Source of the DNA: Niastella sp. OAS944
Lineage (GTDB): Bacteria > Bacteroidota > Bacteroidia > Chitinophagales > Chitinophagaceae
Direction of reading: 5' to 3'
NCBI GenBank assembly: GCA_024809215.1
Contig: JANUBW010000003.1
Span: 682,001 to 746,000 of the forward strand
DNA length: 64,000 bases
In this document: positions 52,690 through 62,380 of the stretch, one piece after another
How the letters are laid out: the number at the start of each line of letters is the position of its first letter
Numbering within the stretch: the stretch's first letter is position 1
The notes under the pieces: model-generated
The model's input: only the letters and a program-made list of their open reading frames with translations
Databases searched by the model: none
Told to the model about the DNA's origin: nothing
Position numbers and translations under genes: made by a program

Positions 52690-52720
52690 AAATCCCTGTG
52701 CGTTATTTGCACAGGGATTT
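52690..52720 (+). terminator. Rho-independent terminator of comB
   Basis: AAATCCCTGTGC and GCACAGGGATTT form the stem; the T-run after it is interrupted. Confidence 0.75.
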
Positions 52721-53490
52721 CTTATTTTCGGTACTCCTGCATTGTTACGATCTATCCTGATAAATACAATTCAGCTAGTTGATAAGCATAACTGTTAGGT
52801 TAACCGTAATTGTTATTCGTTTGTTAACCAGTTTAATGGCACAGCTTATAAATAATGGTAAATGGCCAATACCCGCTACTGATCCCTGGCATAAGGGTAA
52901 CACCTTATGTGTTCTGGTTCTTTTATTGATCTTTGATAAATAACTTATACACATTGCATAACCCGGCTTTATAAGGTGCATGTAAGTAGTAATTATGCTT
53001 ATATTTAGGAAGCAGGCGCCCTTTTTTATAAAAAATAGCGGGTAATTGCAGCAGATCAGTCATAATGTAAATATTTTTTTATAATATTTGTGCTGCAATT
53101 CAATTAAGGTGGAACTGAAATTGCATACCTATTAACAAATAAACCGGCCTGGTTGTAGATCATTTCATTATAAGGTTGCCGCAGAGATAGAGTTAAGTAA
53201 ATAAAGCAGGACTTAAACCGACCGTGGAAAGTAGCCCATTTCCCTGATTAAGTGCCTTCAGGGTTAAAAAAGTGACAGAAAAGCGGGATCAAACCCAAAA
53301 ATTTTTGCTTTTTGTAAATTTGGCGTATTATTGTGTTTGGAATAGGGCTGATAAGTCATACCCGATACTCACAAAGCTCATCAGTTATTCTTTTCCACGC
53401 ATATAAACTCATTTCAATTTTTTTTCACTAGATTTTTTCAACGAACAAAGTTTGCTCGTCTGATTAAGGTGTTAACTCACAAGTTATTTT
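52721..53490 (+). other. Long intergenic region and probable leader of rho
   Basis: About 770 bases without a convincing gene. TAAATTTG near 53317 is a perfect -7 box without a matching -33 element; if used, the rho mRNA has a leader of about 165 bases, room for autoregulation. A minus-strand frame of 68 codons at 52775-52981 lacks coding character. Confidence 0.5.
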
Positions 53491-55197
53491 ATGTATGACA
53501 TTTTGCAATTGAACGACATGCTCGTTCCAGAACTGTTAGATATAGCTGAACAGTTAAAAATACCCAACGCAAAAAAATTAGACAAACAGGAACTAGTATA
53601 TAAAATACTCGATAAGCAGGCTATTGTAGCCAGTGCAGTAAAGAATGGTGCGACAGATGAAAAAGGTAAACGTAAACGTGTAGTTAAAACAACTACAGCA
53701 AACGCAACTGAAGAAGCTGATGTGGTAAGCGGTGATGATAAACCAGTGCGTAAAGAATTAAAGAAGGAAGCGCCTAAAAAGAAGGTAGTGGTTGAAAAGC
53801 CGGTTCCGGCAAAGAAAGGACGCAAAAAGCCAGAGCCTGAAGAAGAAGAGGAAGAAGAAGCTACACCAATATTACCAGTAATGAATGATGATAGCGATGA
53901 AGATGAATTAACAGATATTCAAGATCATCATGATGAAGAAGATGAAGAGGATGATGAGCAAGGGAATAACACCATAACAGCCCACCAGGAACACCACGAG
54001 CGCATTGCAGAACCACAGCCTTCTTCAGAGCAGCAACAAAAATCATATCCCCATCGTCGCGAATCTGCCTTTAACATTGAGTTTGACGGCGTTATTATGG
54101 CAGAAGGTGTACTTGAAATGATGCCCGACGGATATGGCTTCTTACGCTCCTCAGATTATAACTACCTTTCTTCTCCCGACGATATTTATGTTTCTCCTTC
54201 ACAGATAAAACTATTTGGCTTAAAAACCGGCGACACCATATTTGGTGCAGTTCGTCCGCCAAAAGAAGGTGAAAAATACTTTGCGTTGTTGAAGGTTGAA
54301 ACCATTAACGGTAAACAACCTGAAGATGTACGGGACCGGGTGCCGTTCGATTACTTAACGCCACTTTTCCCTTACGAAAAATTAAACCTGTTCACCGCAC
54401 CTAATCAATATAGCACCCGTATAATGGACCTGTTCACGCCCATTGGTAAAGGACAGCGTGGATTGATTGTTGCGCAACCTAAAACAGGTAAAACAGTATT
54501 GCTGAAAGAAGTAGCAAACGCTATTGCGGCCAACCACCCAGAGTGTTATTTGATGGTGGTGCTGGTTGATGAGCGTCCTGAGGAGGTTACCGATATGGAG
54601 CGTAGCGTACGTGCTGAAGTAATTGCCTCTACTTTCGATGAGCCTGCTGAAAAGCACGTAAAGGTTTCTACCATCGCTTTACAAAAAGCAAAACGTTTGG
54701 TTGAGTGCGGTCATGATGTTGTGATCCTGTTAGACTCTATCACCCGTTTGGCCCGTGCGCACAACACCGTAGCGCCTGCATCTGGTAAAGTATTATCAGG
54801 TGGTGTGGAAGCGAACGCAATGCAAAAGCCTAAACAATTCTTTGGTGCCGCCCGTAAAATTGAGAATGGTGGGTCATTGACAATATTGGCAACCGCCCTG
54901 ATTGATACTGGTTCTAAAATGGATGAGGTTATCTTTGAAGAGTTCAAAGGAACCGGTAACATGGAATTGCAGCTCGATCGCCGTTTGGCAAACAAGCGCG
55001 TATTCCCTGCCATTGACCTGGTAGCATCATCAACCCGCCGTGACGATCTGTTGTTAGAGCGTGATGTATTACAACGGATGAACCTGCTGCGTGTGTATCT
55101 TACTGATATGAATACGGAAGAAGCGATGCATGAATTGCTGAAACGTATGCGCGGTACAAAAGACAACTACGAGTTCTTAGCAAGCATGAACGGCTGA
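53491..55197 (+). CDS. rho: Transcription termination factor Rho with charged N-terminal insertion
   Basis: A 568-residue hexameric RNA helicase. After a Rho N-terminal helical domain ([20 protein letters not shown]) comes an insertion of about 140 residues. It is first Lys-rich, then strongly acidic with runs of Glu and Asp, and then His/Gln-rich. The CSD RNA-binding domain follows ([20 protein letters not shown]), then the motor with Walker A ([18 protein letters not shown]), Walker B ([19 protein letters not shown]) and Q/R-loop [12 protein letters not shown]. Rho terminates untranslated transcripts. In Bacteroides a disordered insertion in Rho supports phase separation; the insertion here is similar in kind. 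Confidence 0.96.
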   Translation: MYDILQLNDMLVPELLDIAEQLKIPNAKKLDKQELVYKILDKQAIVASAVKNGATDEKGKRKRVVKTTTANATEEADVVSGDDKPVRKELKKEAPKKKVVVEKPVPAKKGRKKPEPEEEEEEEATPILPVMNDDSDEDELTDIQDHHDEEDEEDDEQGNNTITAHQEHHERIAEPQPSSEQQQKSYPHRRESAFNIEFDGVIMAEGVLEMMPDGYGFLRSSDYNYLSSPDDIYVSPSQIKLFGLKTGDTIFGAVRPPKEGEKYFALLKVETINGKQPEDVRDRVPFDYLTPLFPYEKLNLFTAPNQYSTRIMDLFTPIGKGQRGLIVAQPKTGKTVLLKEVANAIAANHPECYLMVVLVDERPEEVTDMERSVRAEVIASTFDEPAEKHVKVSTIALQKAKRLVECGHDVVILLDSITRLARAHNTVAPASGKVLSGGVEANAMQKPKQFFGAARKIENGGSLTILATALIDTGSKMDEVIFEEFKGTGNMELQLDRRLANKRVFPAIDLVASSTRRDDLLLERDVLQRMNLLRVYLTDMNTEEAMHELLKRMRGTKDNYEFLASMNG

Positions 55198-55224
55198 AGG
55201 CCACATGCCTCAAAACATAACAAG

Positions 55225-55253
55225 AAGCCATCTCATTAAGGGATGGCTTTTTT
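55225..55253 (+). terminator. Rho-independent terminator of rho
   Basis: AAGCCATC and GATGGCTT with an 8-base loop, followed by six T. Confidence 0.85.
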
Positions 55254-55317
55254 AATTGGTTTTATTAAAAGGCATATAAGAATATGGAGGTTGGTTGCTT
55301 TCGTGAATGGGCAAGCG

Positions 55318-55474
55318 TAAAAACAGCTAGTGAAAGCCCAAAGCCGAAGGGCTAAAGCGAATACAAAACAGCCTGAGCTGTATTCCCTTTATCAACTCTA
55401 TCACCTTTATCAACCTTTCAACTATTACGCGGCATGCTGCACAGAGGCAACTCGTCAACTTGTTAACTCGTCAA
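55318..55474. repeat. Composite repeat, left copy, at 3' end of pterin dehydratase gene
   Basis: CAGCTAGTGAAAGCC, AAAGCCGAAGGGCTAAAGCG and AATACA are followed by TTTATCAACTCTATCACC and related pieces. The unit is repeated at 55745-55860. Confidence 0.65.
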
Positions 55475-55708
55475 CTATTTAACCAGTGCGTCTATCTTCT
55501 TTGCCAGCTGCCGGTCTTTATCGGTAACCACATCACCGGCATCGTGGGTGCTTAACCATACTTCTACTTTGTTATACACATTGGTCCATAAAGGATGATG
55601 GTCCATTTTTTCTGCTGCCAAAGCAACACGCGTCATAAAGGCAAAAGCTTCGGAAAAGTTCTTAAATTCGAACTTCCGGTATAGTTTGTTATTTTCTTCT
55701 GTCCACAT
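55475..55708 (-). CDS. Pterin-4a-carbinolamine dehydratase
   Basis: A 77-residue enzyme with the full family motif: [40 protein letters not shown] and [15 protein letters not shown]. It dehydrates 4a-hydroxy-tetrahydropterins; bacterial versions may also act in molybdopterin or folate metabolism. It is flanked on both sides by copies of the same composite repeat and its stop codon lies at the edge of one. Confidence 0.95.
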   Translation of the reverse strand: MWTEENNKLYRKFEFKNFSEAFAFMTRVALAAEKMDHHPLWTNVYNKVEVWLSTHDAGDVVTDKDRQLAKKIDALVK

Positions 55709-55744
55709 ATAAATGAAGATTTTGTGTTAATTGAAGCGGGGCAG

Positions 55745-55860
55745 CAAATAAATACAGCTGAAAGCCGAAGGCCTAAGGCTGAAAGCGAATACAGGTTCTA
55801 AATGTAAATCCTTTATCACCTTTATCAACTCTGTCAACTTTTCAACTCCTCGTCAACTAA
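55745..55860. repeat. Composite repeat, right copy
   Basis: CAGCTGAAAGCCGAAGGCC, AAGGCTGAAAGCGAATACAG, then TTTATCACCTTTATCAACTC and TCAACTTTTCAACTCC. Same orientation as the left copy. It overlaps the stop codon of the IPExxxVDY gene. Confidence 0.65.
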
Positions 55861-56291
55861 AAAATCAGGTGGCCTTTATTCTTGATCTTCTCATTCGTTA
55901 ACTCCATAACCAACTGAACACCCGATATGGTTTTCACCGATTCAAGTATTTGATGAAAAAAAGCATCGGTCACGGTGTCGTCTTTCATTAACCATAAAAA
56001 GTCAAGGTGTCTGAATTCGGGCAACAGGTATTCTCCGTCGTACTGATTATTGTATAAATAGTGTACCAGGCTGCCGGTGGGTTCACGATATTCAAAAACC
56101 GAAAAGTAATAGTAGCGGTTTTTCTTTTGCAGTTGGATCTCTATATCGTTGTTTATGCGAAAATCGAAGTGAAGTAAATTATTAAGATGCCAGCAAAACT
56201 GGTAGCTTTTAAGGGGCGCCACAATACCCAGCAAACGGGTATTGTCGAAAAAATCATTGGCCAAATCATCCAGGTCGAGCTTAAGTTTCAT
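55857..56291 (-). CDS. IPExxxVDY family protein
   Basis: A 144-residue protein of a family restricted to Bacteroidota, named for a conserved motif that is degenerate here. Its start is MKLKLDLDDLANDFFDNTRL, with SYQFCWHLNNLLHFDF and YRYFSVFEY-like strands (NRYYYFSVFEYREPTG). No function is known. It ends inside the repeat block and lies 29 bases after the M28 peptidase gene start region on the same strand order (peptidase first). Confidence 0.75.
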   Translation of the reverse strand: MKLKLDLDDLANDFFDNTRLLGIVAPLKSYQFCWHLNNLLHFDFRINNDIEIQLQKKNRYYYFSVFEYREPTGSLVHYLYNNQYDGEYLLPEFRHLDFLWLMKDDTVTDAFFHQILESVKTISGVQLVMELTNEKIKNKGHLIF

Positions 56292-56320
56292 TCCATTTTA
56301 TTGCCGTAAAGGTATAAAAC

Positions 56321-57970
56321 TTAAAATTCAACATTGCCTTCTTTCGTATCGGGCCCTCTTTTATACTTAACCGTGGTTTTATCGCCCTTATGAAACCTGC
56401 CCAGTGCCTGCATATAGGCTTCAAGCGAGTTGGTATCGAAGGTGCCCAGTTGTACAATTATATCCCCGGTCTGCAGTCCGGCTTTTTGAGCAGGGCGTCC
56501 ATCGCTCACTCCATCAATCCGTACACCGTTTCCCGAAAAAGTGTAATCGGGCATAATGCCCAGGGTTACACTAAACCGGGCAGTGGTGGTAGTGGCAGGT
56601 TCACGTGTTTTTTGAAAGGTCAGTTTGCCTTTGGTATTGGTTTGTGTAACCAGGCTTTCAATGTATTTTATAATGAATAGCTCCCCGGTATAATTGATCT
56701 TACCGGCGTCATCGGTAGGTTTATGATAATCGCTGTGCAACCCGGTAAAAAAGAAAAGCACGGGAATGTTCTTTAAATAAAACGATGTATGATCGCTGGG
56801 GCCTACGCCGCTGCTGTCGTATTTAACGGTAAAATACTTTTGTTTGCTTAATGCGGTAAATACATTACCCCAGGCAGGCGAGGTGCCATAACCGCCAACG
56901 GTTATGGTTTTACTGCTGTCGTTTAGGCGGCCTATCATATCCATATTGATCATATAGTTCACCGATTGCAACTCAATGGTTGGGTGTTCGGTAAAATACT
57001 TCGAACCAAATAAGCCCAATTCTTCGCCCGAGAAGGCAATGAATACGTAGTTATTGTTTTTGTCTTTCGACAATTTAAGCGAACGGGCAAGCTCTATTAA
57101 TGCAGCGGTTCCGCTGGCATTATCGTCGGCGCCATTATGCACTTGTTTTTCGGCAGTACGCAATAGTGAGTTACCATCTTCGCCATAGCCTAAATGATCG
57201 TAATGGGCGCCAATAACAATAGTTGCAGGTGCGCCATTATTGATATAGCCAATAACGTTGTGGCCTGTTCTTTTTTTATCACTTATAGCTGTTTTTAACT
57301 TCAGGTCAAGTGTGGCCGATTCATCGGCCAGGTATTGTTTGCAGGCCTTTGCTGTTAAATACACAACCGGAATGGTCAAAGGCTGTGAATTATCCTTTGC
57401 ATCAAATTTGAGTTCATCGGCTATTGCTGAGCTGTTATAAACAAACAATGCAGTAGCGCCTTTACCGGCAACTTTATTTGCCATTGTTTTAATGGCATTG
57501 GTGATATCAAAATGCGGGTTCTCTTTATTGTCTTCAATTATATCTTTCAGATCGGTAAACCAGGGAACGCCTGTTTCTTTTACGGCAGGTGATACGGCAG
57601 CCTCAATACTGGCGCCGGGGCAAAATACAAAAGGGAAATATTCATCATGTAATTTCAGTTCACGATCGTTTATGAACAGCAGCGTGGAAGCATTTATTTG
57701 TTTGCCATCATATATTTCAAATGGCTGTAGCCAACCTTTTTCCCCTTTTGGTTCAAGGCCGGCTTTTTGAAATTCGCTGCTTATGTATTCGCTGGCCAGT
57801 TTTTCTCCGTTAGAGCCGGCTCTTCTACCTTCCAACTTATCGTCTGCCAGGTACGTTATGTGTGCCTGCAGGTTGGTAATCACAACTTTATCGGCTTTTT
57901 TCAATTTTTGGCCAACCGAAGAAAAGGAAGCAAACAGCAGAATGATCAATAAACGCATGAACGGGTTCAT
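56321..57970 (-). CDS. M28 family peptidase with PDZ domain, secreted
   Basis: A 549-residue protein with signal peptide (LLIILLFASFSSVGQ). A PA (protease-associated) domain is inserted before the catalytic domain. Zinc ligands of the M28 domain are visible: IGAHYDHLGYGEDG (His, Asp), HNGADDNASGTAAL (Asp), FSGEELGLFGSKYF (catalytic Glu pair), MDMIGRL (Asp) and SDHTSFY (His). The C-terminal 90 residues are a PDZ domain (YTFSGNGVRIDGVSDGRPAQ). It is probably an aminopeptidase of the periplasm or cell surface. Confidence 0.93.
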   Translation of the reverse strand: MNPFMRLLIILLFASFSSVGQKLKKADKVVITNLQAHITYLADDKLEGRRAGSNGEKLASEYISSEFQKAGLEPKGEKGWLQPFEIYDGKQINASTLLFINDRELKLHDEYFPFVFCPGASIEAAVSPAVKETGVPWFTDLKDIIEDNKENPHFDITNAIKTMANKVAGKGATALFVYNSSAIADELKFDAKDNSQPLTIPVVYLTAKACKQYLADESATLDLKLKTAISDKKRTGHNVIGYINNGAPATIVIGAHYDHLGYGEDGNSLLRTAEKQVHNGADDNASGTAALIELARSLKLSKDKNNNYVFIAFSGEELGLFGSKYFTEHPTIELQSVNYMINMDMIGRLNDSSKTITVGGYGTSPAWGNVFTALSKQKYFTVKYDSSGVGPSDHTSFYLKNIPVLFFFTGLHSDYHKPTDDAGKINYTGELFIIKYIESLVTQTNTKGKLTFQKTREPATTTTARFSVTLGIMPDYTFSGNGVRIDGVSDGRPAQKAGLQTGDIIVQLGTFDTNSLEAYMQALGRFHKGDKTTVKYKRGPDTKEGNVEF

Positions 57971-58419
57971 TGTAGTAATTTTTCAGGCTTAGGTGCAAAC
58001 AAAGTTATAATTAGACAAAGCCTATACCAATAATTGTTGGTAATAAAATCCTCAATCTTTTAAAAGGGTGTAAAACTGCGAAACGCAAGGCCAGCCATTC
58101 TTTGTATTAGTTATTGGTGAAGAAATAATACTTTTTTAACACATTTTTCTATACCTTATCAAAGAAAGCTGCATTATTTGTATTGCTGTTTACAATAGCA
58201 TTTAATTGATTTTTTAAGGCGTTTTTAAGGGAGAGCGAACAAATTATTTTATTATCTGTTTATAAAACACTGGCAACCGGATGATTCGGAAATAACAGCC
58301 TGCCAGCCCACCATATTAATTTTGTTTAAGATCGGTTTTTTCTTTATAAGCTCACCTTTTTTCCTTTACTTTTGCAGATTGCCCTTTTGACATTTGGATT
58401 AGGAAACTTAAAATTAAGC
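57971..58419. other. Divergent intergenic region between M28 peptidase and SNF2 genes
   Basis: About 450 AT-rich bases. Apart from the TACTTTTG box near its right end, no gene, hairpin or repeat is recognised. Confidence 0.5.
58367..58374 (+). promoter_or_regulatory. Promoter -7 box of the SNF2 gene
   Basis: TACTTTTG lies 45 bases before the chosen ATG. The -33 region matches only partly. Confidence 0.5.
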
Positions 58420-61400
58420 ATGGCACTACCTCATCTTATTAAGTATGTATATACCAATGGAACTGACGAAGTGATCCGTAGGGGGAAAAAGATACACGCC
58501 ATTGGATATGTTGAACTGGTGGACTATGACGAACTCCTTGACTCGGTAACCTTCAGGGTGAAAGACGACTCCTATACCACCTACTATAAAGTAAACATAC
58601 AGAAGTTTAAAGATTCGCGAACGCTGAGTGTTCGTTGTGCATGTCCCTATAACCTCGGCGATATTTGCCGGCACGAAGCTGCAGCGCTTATTCAGCTGCA
58701 GGAAATGCTGGATAAAAATATGTTGAAGACCGAGAAGGTGGATTATGATCAAAAGCATACCGTGTTGAAGATGAAATTCATTGATCTGAAAACACTACGG
58801 TTGCTTTGCTCTCCCGAAGTATATACAGAAGCAGAAAAATACCTTCGTACACAACGCGCCGATATAGAATATGCGCAGGACGAAGTTGTAAAAGCTACAG
58901 TTAACATCGATGGCACGCCCTGGAAGGTGGTTATACGTAAGAACGAAGAGCGGAATTTTGATACCAGCTGTAATTACGAAGACCGCCAGCATCCATTATG
59001 TTTACCCAAGGTGATCGTTTTTCTGCAATTGTTGAATGCATACGGCCCCTATTACTTCGACAGTATTCGTAACTGGGATAAAGAAAAGAATAAATTACTG
59101 GAGGCCTATGGTTATCAGCTAAGCGATAACCTCGATGGCAAATTTGAGTTCACCTATAAAGATGGCAAACCTTTTTTACGGGTGCTCGATTCGTCTATTA
59201 AACGCATTTCACCACAGGACGCCGCCAGGTCGAAACCAAAGCCGGTAATTGAAACGCCAGCCGCTACAGAAGCAGAGGCTGCGGTTGAAGATATCAAAGA
59301 AGAACGTTCTTCACATCGCATAGGCGTAGTGTTTAATTTCAATTATGAAAGCTATCCCGGTTTTTCAGTTGACGCCATCAGTGGCGAAATAAATGAAGAA
59401 GGCACACAATACACGGGTAAGGTTGAAAAGCTTGACCTAAGCAAATTTGTGAACATTGAGGTGTACAGCGAGGCCGACAAGCAAATGATACCTCAGCTGC
59501 GTAAAATGCAGGATGTAGAGGTTACCAAATACCTTAACCGCAATTCACCATTCAGCGGTATTTGGGAAAACATCATTCACCACGAAGAAGATGACCTGCC
59601 CGAAGAAACAAAAGCCCTGATGGTTGAGTACCTGCATCCAAAGCTGAAAAAGCTGTTTACAGATGTAGCGGCCAATCCGTTTGTATTTTACCTGAACGGG
59701 AAGAAAGTATTTAAAACTGAGAACCTGCATACGGCCGGTATAGTTACAGACTATATTACCCCTTTCTTTAAAGTAATTGCCGGTAAGAGCCAATATGAAA
59801 TTGAATGTTGGGTAAAGTTGAATGGTCAACAAGTGAACATCAGCGAAAACGGCATCGACAGCAGTTTACTTTTCTTTTATAACGATAATTTATTTCTGTG
59901 GGATAAGCCGGAAGACGTGAGCCTGGTTACACAATTCCATGGAAAGGGAAAACTGGTTTATTCAAAGGCCGACTGGCCCGAGCAACTGCGTAAGATGGTA
60001 TTGCCGCTTACCAAAGAATACCATGTTGATTTTGATGGCAGCCTGGTAAGCGAAGTAAAGGACGGTGATCCGGAAAAACGCGTGGTGCTTCAGGAGAAAG
60101 GCGATTACCTGGTATTTCAACCATTGTTCTCCTACAAAGGGTTTGAAACAAAACCCGGTGGTAAAGATGAACTGGTAATACCCGATACCGAAAGAGTGGT
60201 GATCGTTCACCGCAATAAAGAAAAAGAAACGGGCTTCATACAAAAATTAGAGAACCTGCACTCAGGTTTTATAAGACCCGAAGGTGGCCAGCAGCTGGCA
60301 TTGAAAGGAAGCGATGTGTTAAAGAATAACTGGTTCTTCCTGTTTGTTGATGCCATGAAGGAAATGAAGATCCCGGTGTTTGGGTTTGATGCGTTGAAGA
60401 ACTTCCGTTTTAATACCGCGCGCCCGCAAACAAAGATCCACATCAGCAGCAATACCGACTGGTTCGATGCACGGGTTGATATTGTGTTTGGCGATCAAAA
60501 GGTAACCATTGCCGATGTTAAGAAAGCCCTGGCCAACCGCCAGCAGTTTGTACAACTGAACGATGGTACCCTGGGTATTTTACCCGAGGAGTGGATCAAA
60601 AAATATTCATTGCTGTTTAGGGTGGGCGAGGGTAAGCAAAACCAGTTGCGTCTTTCCAAATATCATATGAGCGTAATTGATGAGCTGTATGATAACCGCA
60701 GTGAAGAAGAGCTGGTGTTGAAGCTGGAAGAAAAGTACGAACAACTAAAAAGCTTTAACAAGATACAGGAGATACCGTTGCCTGAACACTTAAAGAGTGT
60801 GCTTCGTCCATACCAGGAGCATGGATATCACTGGTTACATTACTTAAGCGAAATTGGCTGGGGTGGCATTCTGGCCGATGACATGGGTTTGGGTAAAACC
60901 GTACAGGCTTTATCTTATCTGAACTATTATAGGACCAGTCATGGTAAACTGCGTGCATTGGTAGTTTGTCCCACCACGTTGATGTTTAACTGGGAAAATG
61001 AGATCAAGAAGTTCACCCCCACGCTTACCTACTACATTCACCATGGTGGCGAAAGAACAAGAGGGAAGGAACAGTTCATGAACGCTGAGATCATTATTAC
61101 CACATACGGTACTTTACGCAGCGATATAAAACTGCTGGTTGAAATACCATTCGATTATGTGGTGCTCGATGAATCGCAAGCCATTAAGAACCCAACCAGT
61201 AAGGTTACCAAGGCTGCCTGCCTGCTGAATTCAAAGAACAGGATCTGTTTAAGTGGTACGCCTTTGCAGAATAACACCTTCGACATTTTTGCCCAAATGA
61301 ACTTCCTGAACCCGGGTATGCTGGGAAGTGTGGAGTTCTTTAGACAGGAGTTTGCTATTCCCATTGATAAATTTGGCGAGGCCGATCGTAAAGACCATTT

Positions 61401-62190
61401 ACGTAAACTATTATATCCATTCATATTACGCCGTACAAAAGAGCAGGTGGCCAAAGATCTTCCCGACAAGATCGAAACTATTCTGTTTTGTGAAATGGAA
61501 TCAGAACAACAGGCTATATACGATGCCTATCGCAACGACTTCCGCGATAAGATCATGGGCACCATTGAACAGCAGGGTATACAGCGTAGCCAGCTCACCA
61601 TCTTACAGGGGCTTATGAAGTTGCGCCAGATATGTGATTCGCCGGCCATTTTAAATGAAACAGAGAAGTTCCCTAACCACTCAATAAAACTGGAAGAGCT
61701 GACCCGTGAGATCACTGAAAACATCAGTAACCATAAAGCGCTGGTGTTCTCACAGTTCCTGGGTATGCTGGCCCTTATTAAAGAGAAACTAAAAGAGCAG
61801 GAAGTTGACTTTGAATACTTCGATGGCAGCACTTCTGCCATTGATCGCGAACGCGCTATTCAACGTTTTCAAAATGATGAAAAATGCCGCGTGTTCCTGA
61901 TCTCACTTAAAGCGGGTGGTGTGGGTTTGAACCTTACTGCGGCAGACTATGTGTACATAGTTGACCCGTGGTGGAACCCTGCCGTTGAGCAACAAGCGAT
62001 TGACCGTACACACCGTATTGGCCAAACCAAGAACATTTTTGCCTACCGCATGATCTGTAAAGACACTATTGAGGATAAGATATTACAGCTGCAGGATAAA
62101 AAGCGGTCACTGGCCAAGGACCTGATCACTGACGATGAAGGATTTGTGAAGTCACTGACAAGAGAAGACGTAGAATACCTCTTCAGCTAA
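58420..62190 (+). CDS. SNF2-family helicase with SWIM zinc finger
   Basis: I start at ATG 58420 (MALPHLIKYVYTNGTDEVIR), because the open frame from 58372 overlaps the promoter. The 1256-residue protein has a SWIM zinc finger near residues 70-100 (VRCACPYNLGDICRHEA). A large middle region follows, then an SNF2 ATPase from about residue 790: GGILADDMGLGKTVQALSYL, VLDESQAIKNPTSK, LSGTPLQNN and, in the helicase C part, HRIGQTKNIFAYRMICKDT. Such proteins translocate on double-stranded DNA and probably remodel DNA-bound proteins or RNA polymerase (compare RapA). A terminator follows. Confidence 0.93.
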   Translation: MALPHLIKYVYTNGTDEVIRRGKKIHAIGYVELVDYDELLDSVTFRVKDDSYTTYYKVNIQKFKDSRTLSVRCACPYNLGDICRHEAAALIQLQEMLDKNMLKTEKVDYDQKHTVLKMKFIDLKTLRLLCSPEVYTEAEKYLRTQRADIEYAQDEVVKATVNIDGTPWKVVIRKNEERNFDTSCNYEDRQHPLCLPKVIVFLQLLNAYGPYYFDSIRNWDKEKNKLLEAYGYQLSDNLDGKFEFTYKDGKPFLRVLDSSIKRISPQDAARSKPKPVIETPAATEAEAAVEDIKEERSSHRIGVVFNFNYESYPGFSVDAISGEINEEGTQYTGKVEKLDLSKFVNIEVYSEADKQMIPQLRKMQDVEVTKYLNRNSPFSGIWENIIHHEEDDLPEETKALMVEYLHPKLKKLFTDVAANPFVFYLNGKKVFKTENLHTAGIVTDYITPFFKVIAGKSQYEIECWVKLNGQQVNISENGIDSSLLFFYNDNLFLWDKPEDVSLVTQFHGKGKLVYSKADWPEQLRKMVLPLTKEYHVDFDGSLVSEVKDGDPEKRVVLQEKGDYLVFQPLFSYKGFETKPGGKDELVIPDTERVVIVHRNKEKETGFIQKLENLHSGFIRPEGGQQLALKGSDVLKNNWFFLFVDAMKEMKIPVFGFDALKNFRFNTARPQTKIHISSNTDWFDARVDIVFGDQKVTIADVKKALANRQQFVQLNDGTLGILPEEWIKKYSLLFRVGEGKQNQLRLSKYHMSVIDELYDNRSEEELVLKLEEKYEQLKSFNKIQEIPLPEHLKSVLRPYQEHGYHWLHYLSEIGWGGILADDMGLGKTVQALSYLNYYRTSHGKLRALVVCPTTLMFNWENEIKKFTPTLTYYIHHGGERTRGKEQFMNAEIIITTYGTLRSDIKLLVEIPFDYVVLDESQAIKNPTSKVTKAACLLNSKNRICLSGTPLQNNTFDIFAQMNFLNPGMLGSVEFFRQEFAIPIDKFGEADRKDHLRKLLYPFILRRTKEQVAKDLPDKIETILFCEMESEQQAIYDAYRNDFRDKIMGTIEQQGIQRSQLTILQGLMKLRQICDSPAILNETEKFPNHSIKLEELTREITENISNHKALVFSQFLGMLALIKEKLKEQEVDFEYFDGSTSAIDRERAIQRFQNDEKCRVFLISLKAGGVGLNLTAADYVYIVDPWWNPAVEQQAIDRTHRIGQTKNIFAYRMICKDTIEDKILQLQDKKRSLAKDLITDDEGFVKSLTREDVEYLFS

Positions 62191-62216
62191 CAACCTGGTT
62201 TACATTAATAAAGTGA

Positions 62217-62265
62217 ATATGCCACGATACGCATGGAATAATGCCGCATCGTGGCATATCTTTTT
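62217..62265 (+). terminator. Rho-independent terminator of the SNF2 gene
   Basis: ATATGCCACGAT pairs perfectly with ATCGTGGCATAT, followed by CTTTTT. Confidence 0.85.
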
Positions 62266-62380
62266 GGAAAACATATTAAAATTGTCGAGACGGTAAACTT
62301 TTGGCAGAAAGCCTTGTTTACACAAGTTTTTTGTGGGAGTAGCGTCAAAAGGTTATATCACTAATGTTCATAATCCATTC

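Noticed and set aside
52775-52981. 68-codon minus-strand frame before rho
   Set aside because: No conserved-looking composition and no promoter or neighbour; probably non-coding.
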